Shown: in pieces, positions 34,229 to 44,779 of the stretch
Numbering within the stretch: the stretch's first letter is position 1
How the letters are laid out: every line of letters begins with the position of its first letter
DNA from: Taxillus chinensis
Taxonomy: Eukaryota; Streptophyta; Magnoliopsida; Santalales; Loranthaceae
DNA: 64,000 nucleotides
Reading direction: 5' to 3'
Assembly (NCBI GenBank): GCA_023512835.1
Contig: CM042091.1
Location: 43,786,107-43,850,106, forward strand
Program-made: the position numbers and the translations under genes
The notes under the pieces: generated by a model
What the model saw: only the letters and a program-made list of their open reading frames with translations
Databases searched by the model: none
Told to the model about the DNA's origin: nothing

Positions 34229-35549
34229 ATGACACCCAAGACTAGGGCTCAAGGTCCAGTAGAGGAGCTATCCATTCAGTCTGAATCACAAGGAGAACAG
34301 AGTTCTCCAGTACCTGCCTTGGGTTCAGAGATTGCTGCTTAGATTGGGGCCCAAATACTGAGCCAAATCCAGGGTGTCATGCAAGGCACCATGAGGGATG
34401 TGGCTAGAGAGGTGATGCAGGAGGAACTGAGGAAGCAGCAGCAGCCTCAGCAGGAGCAGCAACAGGAGGTTCTAGAGGAGGGCCAGCCACCGGTTACGGC
34501 AGTTCTGCCCACCGTACCGATCGACTGGGTGAGTCGATTCCTGAAGCAGAAACCGACGAAGTTTGAGGCGAATACGAGACCCGATGAGGCCGAGGAATGG
34601 GTCAAATGGACAGAAGACATCTTCGAGCTGATCCAGGTGCCCGAAGAGGCTAAGGTCCGCTTAGCCACACATTTCCTAGTAAGTGGGGCCCGCAGGTGGT
34701 GGGACGCTGTGAAGCATGTTCACGAGAGCCCGATGGCATGGGAGGACTTCGTGGAGTTCTTCTACACAGAGTATTTCCCTCGCTCTATGCAGAAGATGAG
34801 GCGACGGGAGTACTACACTTTGGAGCAGGGCAGTCGAACTGTGACAGAGTATGTCACTGCTTTCACTGAGCTAGGGAGATTTGCCCCAGAGTCATGGAGG
34901 GTTGAAGCTAATAAGACCCAGGATTTCATTGATGGGTTGAGACCATCACTCAGGAGGGGACTGAACATGATGGAGTTGACCACTTACAGTGACGCGGTCA
35001 ACAAGGCACTTATTGGAGAGTGGGACTTAAACCAGATCAGGACTTAGAAACCAGGGAGCTCATCGGGGCCTAGCCAAAAGAGGCCAAGAGAGGAGCAGTC
35101 TGAGGGACAGGGGGACAAGAGGCCAATGCCCAAATTTTGACATTCGGGGAACTCAGGCAGCAGTTCTACCTCACGGTTTTTGGGGACATGTCGATCTTGT
35201 GGACTTCGGGGACACAAGGAGGCAGATTGTAGGCGAAAGAGTGGCAACCCACTCAAGTGCTTTCGATGTGGGGGACTGGGACGCAGGATAAGAGAGTGTC
35301 CTTCTGCCAGTTCAGCTAGTGTTGTGGGGCCACATCGACCTCGAGACTAGGGCCAGAGGAGCGGGGCTCCATATCAGAGACCAGCTCAGTCAAGATAGTC
35401 AGTACAGGGACGACCTGCTACACAACAGCCTCAGTGGGAGGCCCAGGCTCAGAAGGGACAGAATGATCGAGCTACGACGAGTCAGGCCAGCGGCAGTGTG
35501 TAGAAGGGGAGGAACTATGCTATCACTGACAGGAGGCAGAAGTTCCACC
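34229..35549 (+). pseudogene. Tekay-like Gag (outer element), broken
   Basis: From MTPKTRAQGPV at 34229 the frame has an early stop (about 34340), then a Gln-rich stretch (residues from QQQPQQEQQQ). The Gag capsid-like domain follows: WVSRFLKQKPTKFEA, EEWVKWTEDIFELI, GARRWWDAV and FVEFFYTEYFPRSMQ. Stops at 35045 and 35138 follow. Two zinc knuckles lie at about 35190-35305. The first is intact (CRSCGLRGHKEADC); the second (CFRCGGLGRRIREC) has Arg where His is expected. The frame shifts before protease at about 35550. The protein would coat the RNA in particles; this copy cannot make it whole. Confidence 0.88.
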
Positions 35550-35559
35550 AGTTGACGAG

Positions 35560-36991
35560 GTGAGTCAGGGGCCAGCTACGGTGAGAGGTACAATTTTGGT
35601 TTCACGCACTATTTGTACTATTTTGATTGATACTGGTGCTATACACCCGTTCATTGCGCACTCCACTATAGAGGGACCAGAGTTGGATTGTACCACCGTT
35701 AATCAGCCCCTTGTGGTTGATACACCCGTAAGGGGCCTAGTGGTGATTGATAGGGTCTGTTCGGGATGTGAGGTTACTCTCGGAGGTGTTGACCTCCGGT
35801 GTAACCTATTTGTGATGCACTTTGATGCTTTTGATGTGATATTGGGTATGAACTGGTTGACCCGTGTAGAGGCAGTGATTAAGTGTTATAGGCGACGAGT
35901 AACCTTCCTCACACTTGAGGGCACTCAAGGCACCTTCGTGGGTGAGTGGTCTAATGATGCATGCAAGTTAGGGCCTTTGAGGCAAGGATGGGGTGATGTA
36001 ACCCATCAGTTGGCTAGTCTGACACTTGTCGACACCCAGCGGGAGGGTAAGGTGGTGTTACCTAAGGTGGTGGATCAGTTTCCCGATATATTTCCTGAGG
36101 ACTTGGTTGATTTACCACCAGAGAGAGAAGTAGACTTTTCGATAGAATTGCTACCAGGGACGGCACCTATCAGATTGGCGGCTTACAGGATGGCACCAGT
36201 TGAGCTCAGAGAGCTCAAGAGGCAGATTAACGATCTTTTGGCATGTGGTTTTATTAGACGGAGTAGTTCGCCTTGGAGTGCTCTGGTGTTATTCGCCAAA
36301 AAGGCGGATGGTTCGCTTCGGTTGTATATTGACTACCGACGGTTGAACTAGGTGACAGTGAAGAACAGATACCCCCTACCGAGGATCGATGATTTGTTTG
36401 ACCAGTTTAGGGGTGCCCGTTGGTTTTCCAAGATCGATCTAAGGTCTGGATACCATCAGCTACGTGTACGGGAGTCAGACATTCCGAAGACAGCCTTCAG
36501 TTGCAGATATGGCCATTATGAGTGGCTAGTGATGCCCTTTGGGCTCACAAATGCCCCAGCGGTGTTTATGGGGTAATGAATTAGATCTTTACACCCTATC
36601 TTGATCAGTTCGTGGTGGTCTTTATAGATGATATCTTGATTTATTCTCAGACAGAGAACGAGCATGAGGAGCATTTACAGGTGGTGTTGCAGATGTTGAG
36701 AGACCATAGGCTGTATGCAAAGTTCATGAAATGTGACTTTTGGCTGCAACGGGTGAAATTCTTAGGGCACATGGTATCATCGGAGGGTATCACAGTGGAT
36801 CCTGGCAAGATTGAGGCAGTGATGTCATGGAAGCGCCCAACGAATGTCTTTGAGATTCGGAGTTTTCTGGGGTTGGCCGGTTATTACAGGAGGTTTGTAA
36901 AAGACTTCTCCCATTTAGCTGCACCGATGACTAGCTTAACCCGAAAGGGGGTGCGGTTTGACTGGTCGGATGCTTATGAGGAGACTTTCAG
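35560..36991 (+). pseudogene. Tekay-like Pol part 1: protease and reverse transcriptase (outer element)
   Basis: Protease has the aspartic site ILIDTGAIHPFIAHS and the flap-side motif FDVILGMNWL. Reverse transcriptase starts with [14 protein letters not shown], has FIRRSSSPW and [12 protein letters not shown], then a stop replacing Gln/Asn at 36349-36351. [14 protein letters not shown] and [11 protein letters not shown] follow. A one-base loss near 36571 shifts frame just before the catalytic strand, which is otherwise intact ([12 protein letters not shown] at about 36615-36650). The thumb/connection ([26 protein letters not shown]) leads to the solo LTR at 36992, which splits the frame at EETFS. 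Confidence 0.9.
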
Positions 36992-37130
36992 TGTAAGACC
37001 CGCAAAAAATTTAAGCTCTTCCTTAAATAGTAATAATAATGTCATTACTAAAAATAGTTAGAAAGAATATTTTAGATATTATCACAGTAAAAATAAGTAC
37101 CCACTATAGTCATTTAAGTAGCATGTGACT

Positions 37131-37234
37131 AGTAAGTAGCCGGTAGAATAGTAACTAGCAGTTAGAATAGTAACTAACCGTTGGAATAAGTAACTAATCG
37201 TTATGAATAGTATCCGTTTGAATTGTTATAAATA
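37131..37234 (+). promoter_or_regulatory. 19-20-bp tandem array ending at a TATA box in the solo LTR
   Basis: Units start at 37131, 37150, 37169, 37189 and 37209, each beginning agta and ending gaat(a). Inside are cagtta (37159-37164) and ccgttg (37178-37183), both of which fit the plant MYB core CNGTTR; the next two units have tcgtta and ccgttt. The array ends just before tataaata at 37227. This is a plausible U3 enhancer plus core promoter, inferred from arrangement only. Confidence 0.5.
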
Positions 37235-38289
37235 GGTATGAGTATGTAATAATGTTTTATAATATTATACTTTATAGGTTTATAAAGTAAGAAGTCATGT
37301 AATATAATATTACCTTACTTTATTGTTTATTGATTACGCAATTATATTATTTTATCCGCGTTAATATTAAATATGTTATAAAAAAATAAAATAATTTCTT
37401 ATACATCATAAAAAGTTTAGATGCTATATATTATGTCATTTAGTTTCTTAGACCAAATTACTATGGGTAAGTAAGTATTACAAGCCTTAACTTTACCAAA
37501 AGTATAAAACATAGGTAAGGCCCAAAAATTTGAATGAGGCAGATTCTGGAGGTCCCATTCAAAAATTCATAACTTGAGTTATACAGATCCAATTGATATG
37601 AAACCAAAGCCCATTTGTTCATTTATGACTTAGCTAAAACGTATAGAAATTTCAGAATTTAATATGAAGCCAATCAATTCCAGAAGTTAAAATACTACAC
37701 ATAGGTTCAGTATGAATGGGTAAACATTTTAGTATGACTTCAAAATTCAATAACTTTTGTTATACATATGTAGAAATTATAAAATTGATACCCATTTGTA
37801 GATATTTGAGTTAGTAATGCAATACAATTGGCCGTTTGTCAAAAATTACAAAATTAAAAAATTTATAATTGAATTAGTAGGGAGTACACCAATGTGGACT
37901 TTTGATGCCAAAGGAACCTTCTAGGTTTAAAAGTCTTAAAACATTTTTAAATGGTAGGAGGAGATAACCACATTTTTAATAAGAGATAATATGAGGAAAA
38001 TAAAGTATTATATATATTTTAAATAATTTAATTTAATGCCAAAGTCAAATTCGTACACTATTTTTCACACTATTACACCTACCACCTTACCTATAAATAG
38101 CATGCCTCACTTCCCTTCTCAAGCACTCTTTCCATTCAAATAAGCCACAAAAATCTCCTCCAAATACTCTCCAAAAAGTTCTATTAACACCCCAATAGTC
38201 CTCCAAGCCTTCTCTTCTCTCAATCTTCCTCTCACCCGTTGGAAGTTCCAAAAGGTAAATATTTCAAGCATATATTAATCATGTTCTTG

Positions 38290-38600
38290 GAAGGCTAATC
38301 CTCCTCATACATATATATATTATGGATGGCCTTGCCCCTCAATATATATATGTATATTTATTAAATAATATTTATATGTGTATATATATATTATTATTAT
38401 TCCATGGAAGGCTAAGCCTCCTCATACATATATATATTATGGATGGCTTTGCCCCTCAATATATATATGTATATGATACATATATGTGTGTATATAGATT
38501 ATTATTATTCCATGGAAGGCTAAGTCTCCTCATACATATATATATTATGGATGGCTTTGCCCCTCAATATATATATGTATATTGTGTGTTATATACATAT
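38290..38600. repeat. AT-rich tandem repeat, three copies of about 108-118 bp
   Basis: The block ctcctcatacatatatatat...tatggatggc...gcccctcaatatatatatg occurs with ggatgg at 38323, 38441 and 38549. It creates a stop-free frame with a repeated MDG.APQYIYVY peptide, which I regard as an artefact of the repeat. Confidence 0.85.
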
Positions 38601-39572
38601 ATTATATAGGTATATGTATAAGTATAGATTATTATTATCATGAGAAGTTTTTCCACCATAATATACTTATATATGTCTCTCAATATATTATTTATGAATA
38701 TACTATTATTATTAAAACTAAAATATTAACTTTTAATTTTTGTTTCAAGGTTTATAAACGCGGAAGACAAAAAGATAGTAAGGATTTCCTCTCCCTTTCC
38801 TTACCACGATCTCCGACGTGGAAATTCATTTCCTATTTATTCTCTATATTTCTATCTCAAGATTTCTCCTCATAATATTATTTTAAGAAGAATTAACTTT
38901 CTTTGGCACTTCTTGGGAATTTGGTAATCTAATTTATTGAATGATGAATAACCTTTTTACTTATCAGATCTATTATTGCAAGACCTTCCTTTACGTTGAA
39001 ATTTACCATTGATGTGATTGTTTGAAAAATTATGAAGATATGTTTTATGTTTGGCAATATGTTTATGGGTAGTTCCAGAAAGACCTCCAATGCATTGGGT
39101 AAAGAACATCACTGGAGAGTGTCAATCCAGTTGATAACAAGTTATGCAAGACATCTAGGTGGTGAACCTAGATGAGTAGATATTCTTATTCTTTCATGAG
39201 TTAATTATTCTCCATATATTATTCGTTACTTTTAACCTTACTGGGCTACTTGAGCTCATTTCCTTTCATGTTTTCTTCCAACCCCAGGGAACTAGGAGAA
39301 AGCAAGGATGCTAGGATAATGGTGTCCAGAATGCTTGGAATAAAATCATAAGAAGATTATGCATGTAGTATTTATATGTCATGTAAACTATAATGGGTTA
39401 TCAACACCTAGTCTCTAAACGCTAAACCTTAAAGATCTTGTGATGAGTCTTGATGTAATAAATAAACCATCGAATTTATGTTGAGTAATAGATTACTATT
39501 CATATAATTGTAATATCTTATTTGTCCAACGCACCCGGTCTGGAAGCCCAGATTTGGGGGCGTTACATTCAG

Positions 39573-41544
39573 TCAGCTGAAGGCCAGATTGACTTTAGCA
39601 CCTATCCTGGTCCTACCACAGGAGGGTGTACCCTATGAGGTTTATTGTGATGCCTCTAATATTGGATTGGGTTGTGTGCTCATGCAGGAAGGACGGGTAA
39701 TTGCTTATGGTTCCCGTCAGTTGAAGATTCATTAGAAGAACTACCCTACGCACGATTTAGAGCTAGCTGCAGTGATCTTTGCATTAAAGAGCTGGCAGCA
39801 CTATCTTCTAGGGGAGAAGTTTGTGGTATATACTGACCACAAGAGTTTGCAGTACATCTTTTCTCAGCGGGATTTGAATCTCCGACAGAGGCGTTGGGTG
39901 GAGTATATGCAACAGTTCCAGTTTGATCTTCAGTATACGCCTGGAAAGGGGAATGTAGTAGCTGATGCCTTGAGCCGGAAGAGCCAGGCAATGGTGGCTC
40001 TCTGTGCTATCAAGGAATGGGAGATGATGGGGTAACTAGCTGCTCTGAGGTTACAACCAGTGCAGGGAGTAGAGCAGGGCATGCTGAGTGTGGTTATAGC
40101 AGTGCCTGAGTTACAGTGTCAGGTTATTGAAGGTCAATTGGGGGATGTTGAGTGTGAGGTCCTCCGGGATCAGATTCAGACCGCCGTACTTTCTACGGAT
40201 TGGACAGAGGATTCCGACCATGTATTGCGCTATCGAGGTCGATTGATAGTTCCATCTTCTCTCCGGGAGACAGTTCTACGGGAATTCCATCATTCTCGTT
40301 TGGCAGTTCACCTTGGAGGAACGAAGATGTATCATGTTGTACAGCAACAGTTATGGTGGTCGGGCCTTAAGAAGGCTGTTGCGGAGTTTATTCGACGGTG
40401 CTTGACATGCCAGCAGGTCAAGGCCGAGCATTTGCGGTCTGTCGGTGAGTTGCAGTCGTTACCTGTGCCGGAGTGGAAGTGGGACCATGTGACTATGGAC
40501 TTTGTCACAGGGCTTCCTCGTTCTAGAGGCCATGATGCTATTTGGGTCGTTGTGGACCGATTGACGAAATCTGCCCACTTTATTCTGATTCGTGAGACCG
40601 ATCCAGTCTGGACCTTGGGACAACGATATGTCGACGTGGTGGTACGGTTGCATGGTGTGCCGTTGTCAATCATTTCTGATAGGGATGCTCGGTTCACTTC
40701 GCAGTTCTGGCGGCAGTTACAGCGTGCATTGGGCACCCGAGTGAATTTGAGTACAACTTACCACCCTCAAATAGATGGCCAGTCCGAACACACTATTCAG
40801 ATTCTCGAGGATATGCTCCGTGCTTGTGTGTTGGATTTTGGTGGTAGTTGGGAGGCTCACCTTCCCTTGGTGGAGTTCTCCTACAACAACAGCTATCAGG
40901 CTACGATAGAGATGGTGCCATATGAGGCATTGTATGGGCGACCGTGTCGCTCCCCTCTGTGTTGGGCCCAAGCAAGGGAGACAGTTGTTTTGGGTCTCGA
41001 TATGGTTCAGGAGACTACCGAGTTGGTTCAGCTGATCCGACAGCGAATGTTGATGGCCCAGAGTCGACAGAAGTCATATGCTGATAGACGGTGGCAACCG
41101 ATTCAGTTCGTCGTAGGGGATCGCGTCTTCTTACGAGTCTCGCCACGACGGGGGCATAGACGATTTGGGCGAGGGTCCAAACTCTCACCTCAATTTATGG
41201 GTCCTTTTCCTATTGTTGTTGTTGTGGGACCGGTTGCCTATCGATTAGAGTTACCACATGAGCTAGCTCGTGTTCATGACGTTTTTCATGTCTCCCAATT
41301 GCGGAAATATTACCTGGATCCTTCCCATGTGCTGGATTGGCGTGAGATAGAGCTAGCTGATGATGGTTCCGTTGTAGAGGCACCAGTTCAGATTTTAGAC
41401 CGACGGGAACATGTTTTGCGGGGCAAGACGATTCCGTTGGTCTGAGTTTTGTGGCGTCACCATAGTATGGAGGAGTAGAGCTGGGAGCGGGAGAGTCAGA
41501 TGCGTGCTCTTCACCCCGAGCTGTTCGAGGATGAACAATCCTAA
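39573..41544 (+). pseudogene. Tekay-like Pol part 2: RNase H, integrase, chromodomain (outer element)
   Basis: One frame runs from the solo LTR to the terminal stop at 41542-41544. RNase H has [14 protein letters not shown] and [14 protein letters not shown]; a stop interrupts at 39733 (KIH*KNY) and another at 40033. Integrase has the zinc finger (HHSRLAVHLGG ... CLTCQQ) and the triad in [19 protein letters not shown] and DGQSEHTIQ; Glu is kept and the next Arg is His. The GPF/Y-type region (GRGSKLSPQFMGPFPI) and DVFHVSQL follow. The C-terminal chromodomain (QILDRREHVLRGKTIPLV, then WRHHSMEE) holds two more stops, at 41443 and 41473. From 40036 to 41442 the frame is open for 469 codons, making this the best-preserved coding stretch of the element. 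Confidence 0.92.
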
Positions 41545-41797
41545 GGTGGGGAGGATGTCAAGATCTTCATCATGCATTGAGGTAGTTAACCTTGTTGTTT
41601 GTTTGTTGTGCTTATGGTTGTTAATATCTTTGGGTTGCGTGTGAATTACTGTGTTGTTGGTTACCTTGTTTGTGGGCGTTGTTTTGTCTATCATGTTAAT
41701 TAGAGCTAAGTGTGCATATTTTTGTTAGCCAGGGTAGTGCTACCTCGTAGTGGATGACCTGTCTTTTCGGGAACGAAAAGTCTTAAGTTGGGGACGA
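41545..41797 (+). other. 3' untranslated spacer with two polypurine-tract-like sites
   Basis: Directly after the pol stop comes aaggtggggaggatgtcaag (41543-41562), which looks like a polypurine tract followed by an LTR start. About 240 bases later a very similar block, gaaaagtcttaagttgggga (41775-41794), really does abut the LTR at 41798. The minus-strand element shows the same doubled layout (44780-44770 and 44540-44509). The second site is the functional one by position. Confidence 0.6.
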
Positions 41798-42500
41798 TGT
41801 AAAGGCCCGTACCTGTGTGAGGTTGAAAGTTAGGCCCGAATAGGGTTTGGAATATTTCTTTGACAACGTGACCTTACCGCGAGCGTTGAGTTATTATTAA
41901 TATTCTTTCAATATCTGAAATTTATTGGTATGCATTATTATTAATTATTATTATTATAATATTTTGAGTTATTCTTATAATTATGAGTATTATAGTTGAG
42001 AATTTTATTATGGGATCTTAATTGTTACCGTAGATATTTTAATATTTAGACTATAAATATTAATTGGATTATTATTATTATTTACTATGGTGATCTATTA
42101 TTATTAATTATTATAATTATTATTATTAATCAAATTATTATAATTGTAATTATTACTGTTATTAATATTATAAATCAATTGGTATATATATGGGTATAAA
42201 TAGAGGAGAACCTAGGGTAAAAACCCTACGTTCGTTGTGCGTGCGAAGCCTGGTGAGAGAGAAGCAGTAGGGTTCGTAGAAGATTATTCAATAAACCTTT
42301 TCAAACCAAATCTAGGTAGGTGATTCTAGTTCATTGTCTACCCTATTGCACGAAGGGTGTTTTGTATCACTTAATGTATGGGTATATGTGCGTGATTTGA
42401 TGTCTAAACTAGTCAAAAGCGATGTGGTGTGGGATGAGTCATTTGCGTCGGCATCACAGCACGCCGTTGTGGAAGGGGAGGAGTTGGCCCAAGGTGTTGC

Positions 42501-44508
42501 TGTCACGCACCCAAATTCAAGGGAACCCGGAACTAGGAACATGACTTCCCCTTGCCCGCACCCGAAAGGTCAAGGGGTTGGTGACTAGCACCAATAGAGA
42601 CTACACCGCGGGTGTTGTCTCAAATATGCAACCTTGTACAGTCATACATCAAGGGTAATCCTGTACTTTCCCATACATCATCATGTATACAATAAGTCAA
42701 ACAGTCATACAGACATCACATCACAAACAGTATGCAAATATAACTGTCCACGGACTCATGTCCGGGATACAAACATAATACAATACAGAATACGATCGTA
42801 TCATACATCGAGTAGTGGGCACGTCCTCCCTGGAAGAAAGTCCTCCACTAGTCTCGGGTCACACCTGAAAAAGGTAAACAACAAGTAGGGGTGAGCGACA
42901 AGCTCAGTAGGTGACCCCAACACTCCACATCATGCAGACATATAAGTCTATACTACATGCTCTGTGTACTCGTGCACTGTGTAGTATGCACAATCATCAG
43001 GACTCAGCCTGCAAACAAACATCAGGACGCAGCCTGCCTATACAGGACAACTTGTCCACGATCCTCTATGGGATCCCAGCTCAGGGCACTTAGCCCTAGC
43101 TCCACGAGCTCAACGGCTCAACTCAAGCCTTAGCCTGTCCACAGCGCAATATGCCCGGCCACAGTCACCACACAGGCCTGCCATCGGTGCATATGCCTGC
43201 CACGTCAACCACATAGCACCATCGGTGCATCACGGTGAGAACCCAAATAAGTCACGGAGTCCATGCCCCAATACCTCACACCAACATACTAACATTAGTA
43301 TGGCATGTCATTCTCAACATTTCCTTTGGAACTGTAGCCAGTCTTCACAAGTAAAACCTCAATCCTTGATTTATGAAGGAAGTACCCATAGCAGCTATTT
43401 TCTTGAAATCAAAAGTCCCGGCATTGGGTTCCCATATCATAAATAAGATAATCTGATTTTTGGGGATTTTTCTGAGATGTCTAACCCCACTTTCCAAAAA
43501 TTCACCACTACGAACTTTTGGGTTTTTTCGAGATTTTACACTAAATCCCAATTTTCACATTTTGAAAGAGTGGGAATTAATTTTTCTAGTATTTTTCTTT
43601 GAATCCAAATGGGGGGTATTTCGTTATTTACATTGTAACTTAAGTATGTCCAGTGCAGTGCAGTTGCACTGTTGCGGAACACTGTTGCGGATTGAAGCTA
43701 CGGATTTAATGCTGCGGAGCGATACTACGGACTGATGCTACGGATTTGATGCTGCGGAGCGATGCTACGGACTGATGCTACGGATCCGGACTACTCCTCC
43801 GGACTACTGATCCGGACTAACTACTCCGGACTAACTCCTCCGGACTACTGATCCGGACTAACTCCTCCGGACTACTGATCCGGACTAACTACTCCGGACT
43901 ACTGATCCGGACTAACTCCTCCATGGTTGACTTCTCAACCCTCATAAAATACACACTTATACAACCACAGATCACATATTCAAAGATAGGATCGAGATAA
44001 GACAGTTAAGGACACCTACCTGGAAGATTATTTGTGATCCACGAGCTCCAATTGCCCCAAAATCGCCAAGAAAGCTCTTCACGCTCTTCACCTTCTCTCT
44101 CTCTCTCGCTCAAACACGCACGCACCAATAGTTGGCAATTAAAGAGATAAGGCAGTTCTTAATTATATATATACTATTGCCAATAATTGGCCTCCCAGCA
44201 ATAATTGACCCGAACGCAATTATTGACCTCCCGAGGTCACGAACTCCAAATTGAGCCCAATTACTGTCAAAACGCTCGAAATGACGAGCACAACACTAAA
44301 CAGATATTATCACACTCAAATGACTGCTCAAACGCAAAGTCAACCAATAAACCCTGAAAAGTCAACAATCGGGTCAAACGGGACCCCAACTCAGAATCGG
44401 GCCCAAGTACAGTCAAAATGCTCATATCGACGATTACACTACTGTCCAGATAGTTGCATTCCCATAGAATGACTATCTCTCAAAACTACCCAAATACGAG
44501 TCTTTACA
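42501..44508 (-). repeat. 3' LTR of the nested Tekay-like element
   Basis: The 2,008-bp LTR runs from tgtcacgcaccc to acgagtctttaca on the plus strand. It is collinear with 56847-59226 but lacks about half of the ccggacta minisatellite, the right arm of the hairpin and a roughly 225-bp block. The polypurine tract tcctccccaccttagg (minus strand cctaaggtggggagga) abuts it at 44509-44524. Confidence 0.93.
43683..43925. repeat. Minisatellites in the 3' LTR (40-bp and 27-bp units)
   Basis: A 40-base unit (gctacggatttgatgctgcg...) occurs about twice at 43690-43785. Then a 27-base unit containing gatccggactaact and ctccggactact occurs about five times to 43925. The 5' LTR holds about ten copies of the 27-base unit. 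Confidence 0.85.
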
Positions 44509-44779
44509 TCCTCCCCACCTTAGGACTTTTCGTCCTCGAAAATAAAACACATCCCCAAAAGACATAGCAAAATCCAAGCTCAAGCACCGCACAACAACAA
44601 GACACAAAATATGATCATCAACATGATCACCAACCACACAGGTGCAATGCAACTCACAACAAGCCAAAAAGGCTCACCCGATGCCAGGATGCCAACAATC
44701 AACAAGCTACACAATATCTCAAACAACATATGCAAAACAAATGCATAAAACATAACTCATACCTCAAGGAAGGTCCACC

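Larger units (their letters stand above)
36992..39567 (+). mobile_element. Solo LTR (separate gypsy-type family) inside pol
   Basis: This 2,576-bp LTR begins tgtaagacccgcaaaaaatt and ends atttgggggcgttaca. A perfect 5-bp duplication, ttcag (36987-36991 and 39568-39572), flanks it, and the RT-RNase H connection resumes directly on the far side. It contains a 19-20-bp tandem array (37131-37225) just before a TATA box (tataaata, 37227-37234), a second tataaata at 38092-38099, and a tandem repeat of about 110 bp (38290-38600). No internal domains remain. Confidence 0.93.

Noticed and set aside
38322..38609. Open frame with repeated MDG.APQYIYVY peptides
   Set aside because: The peptide repeat mirrors a DNA tandem repeat of about 110 bp inside a solo LTR.
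41551..41570. Apparent LTR start (tgtcaagatc) after a polypurine-like tract
   Set aside because: The LTR that matches the family start and the right end at 60755 begins at 41798; the upstream site has no partner end.
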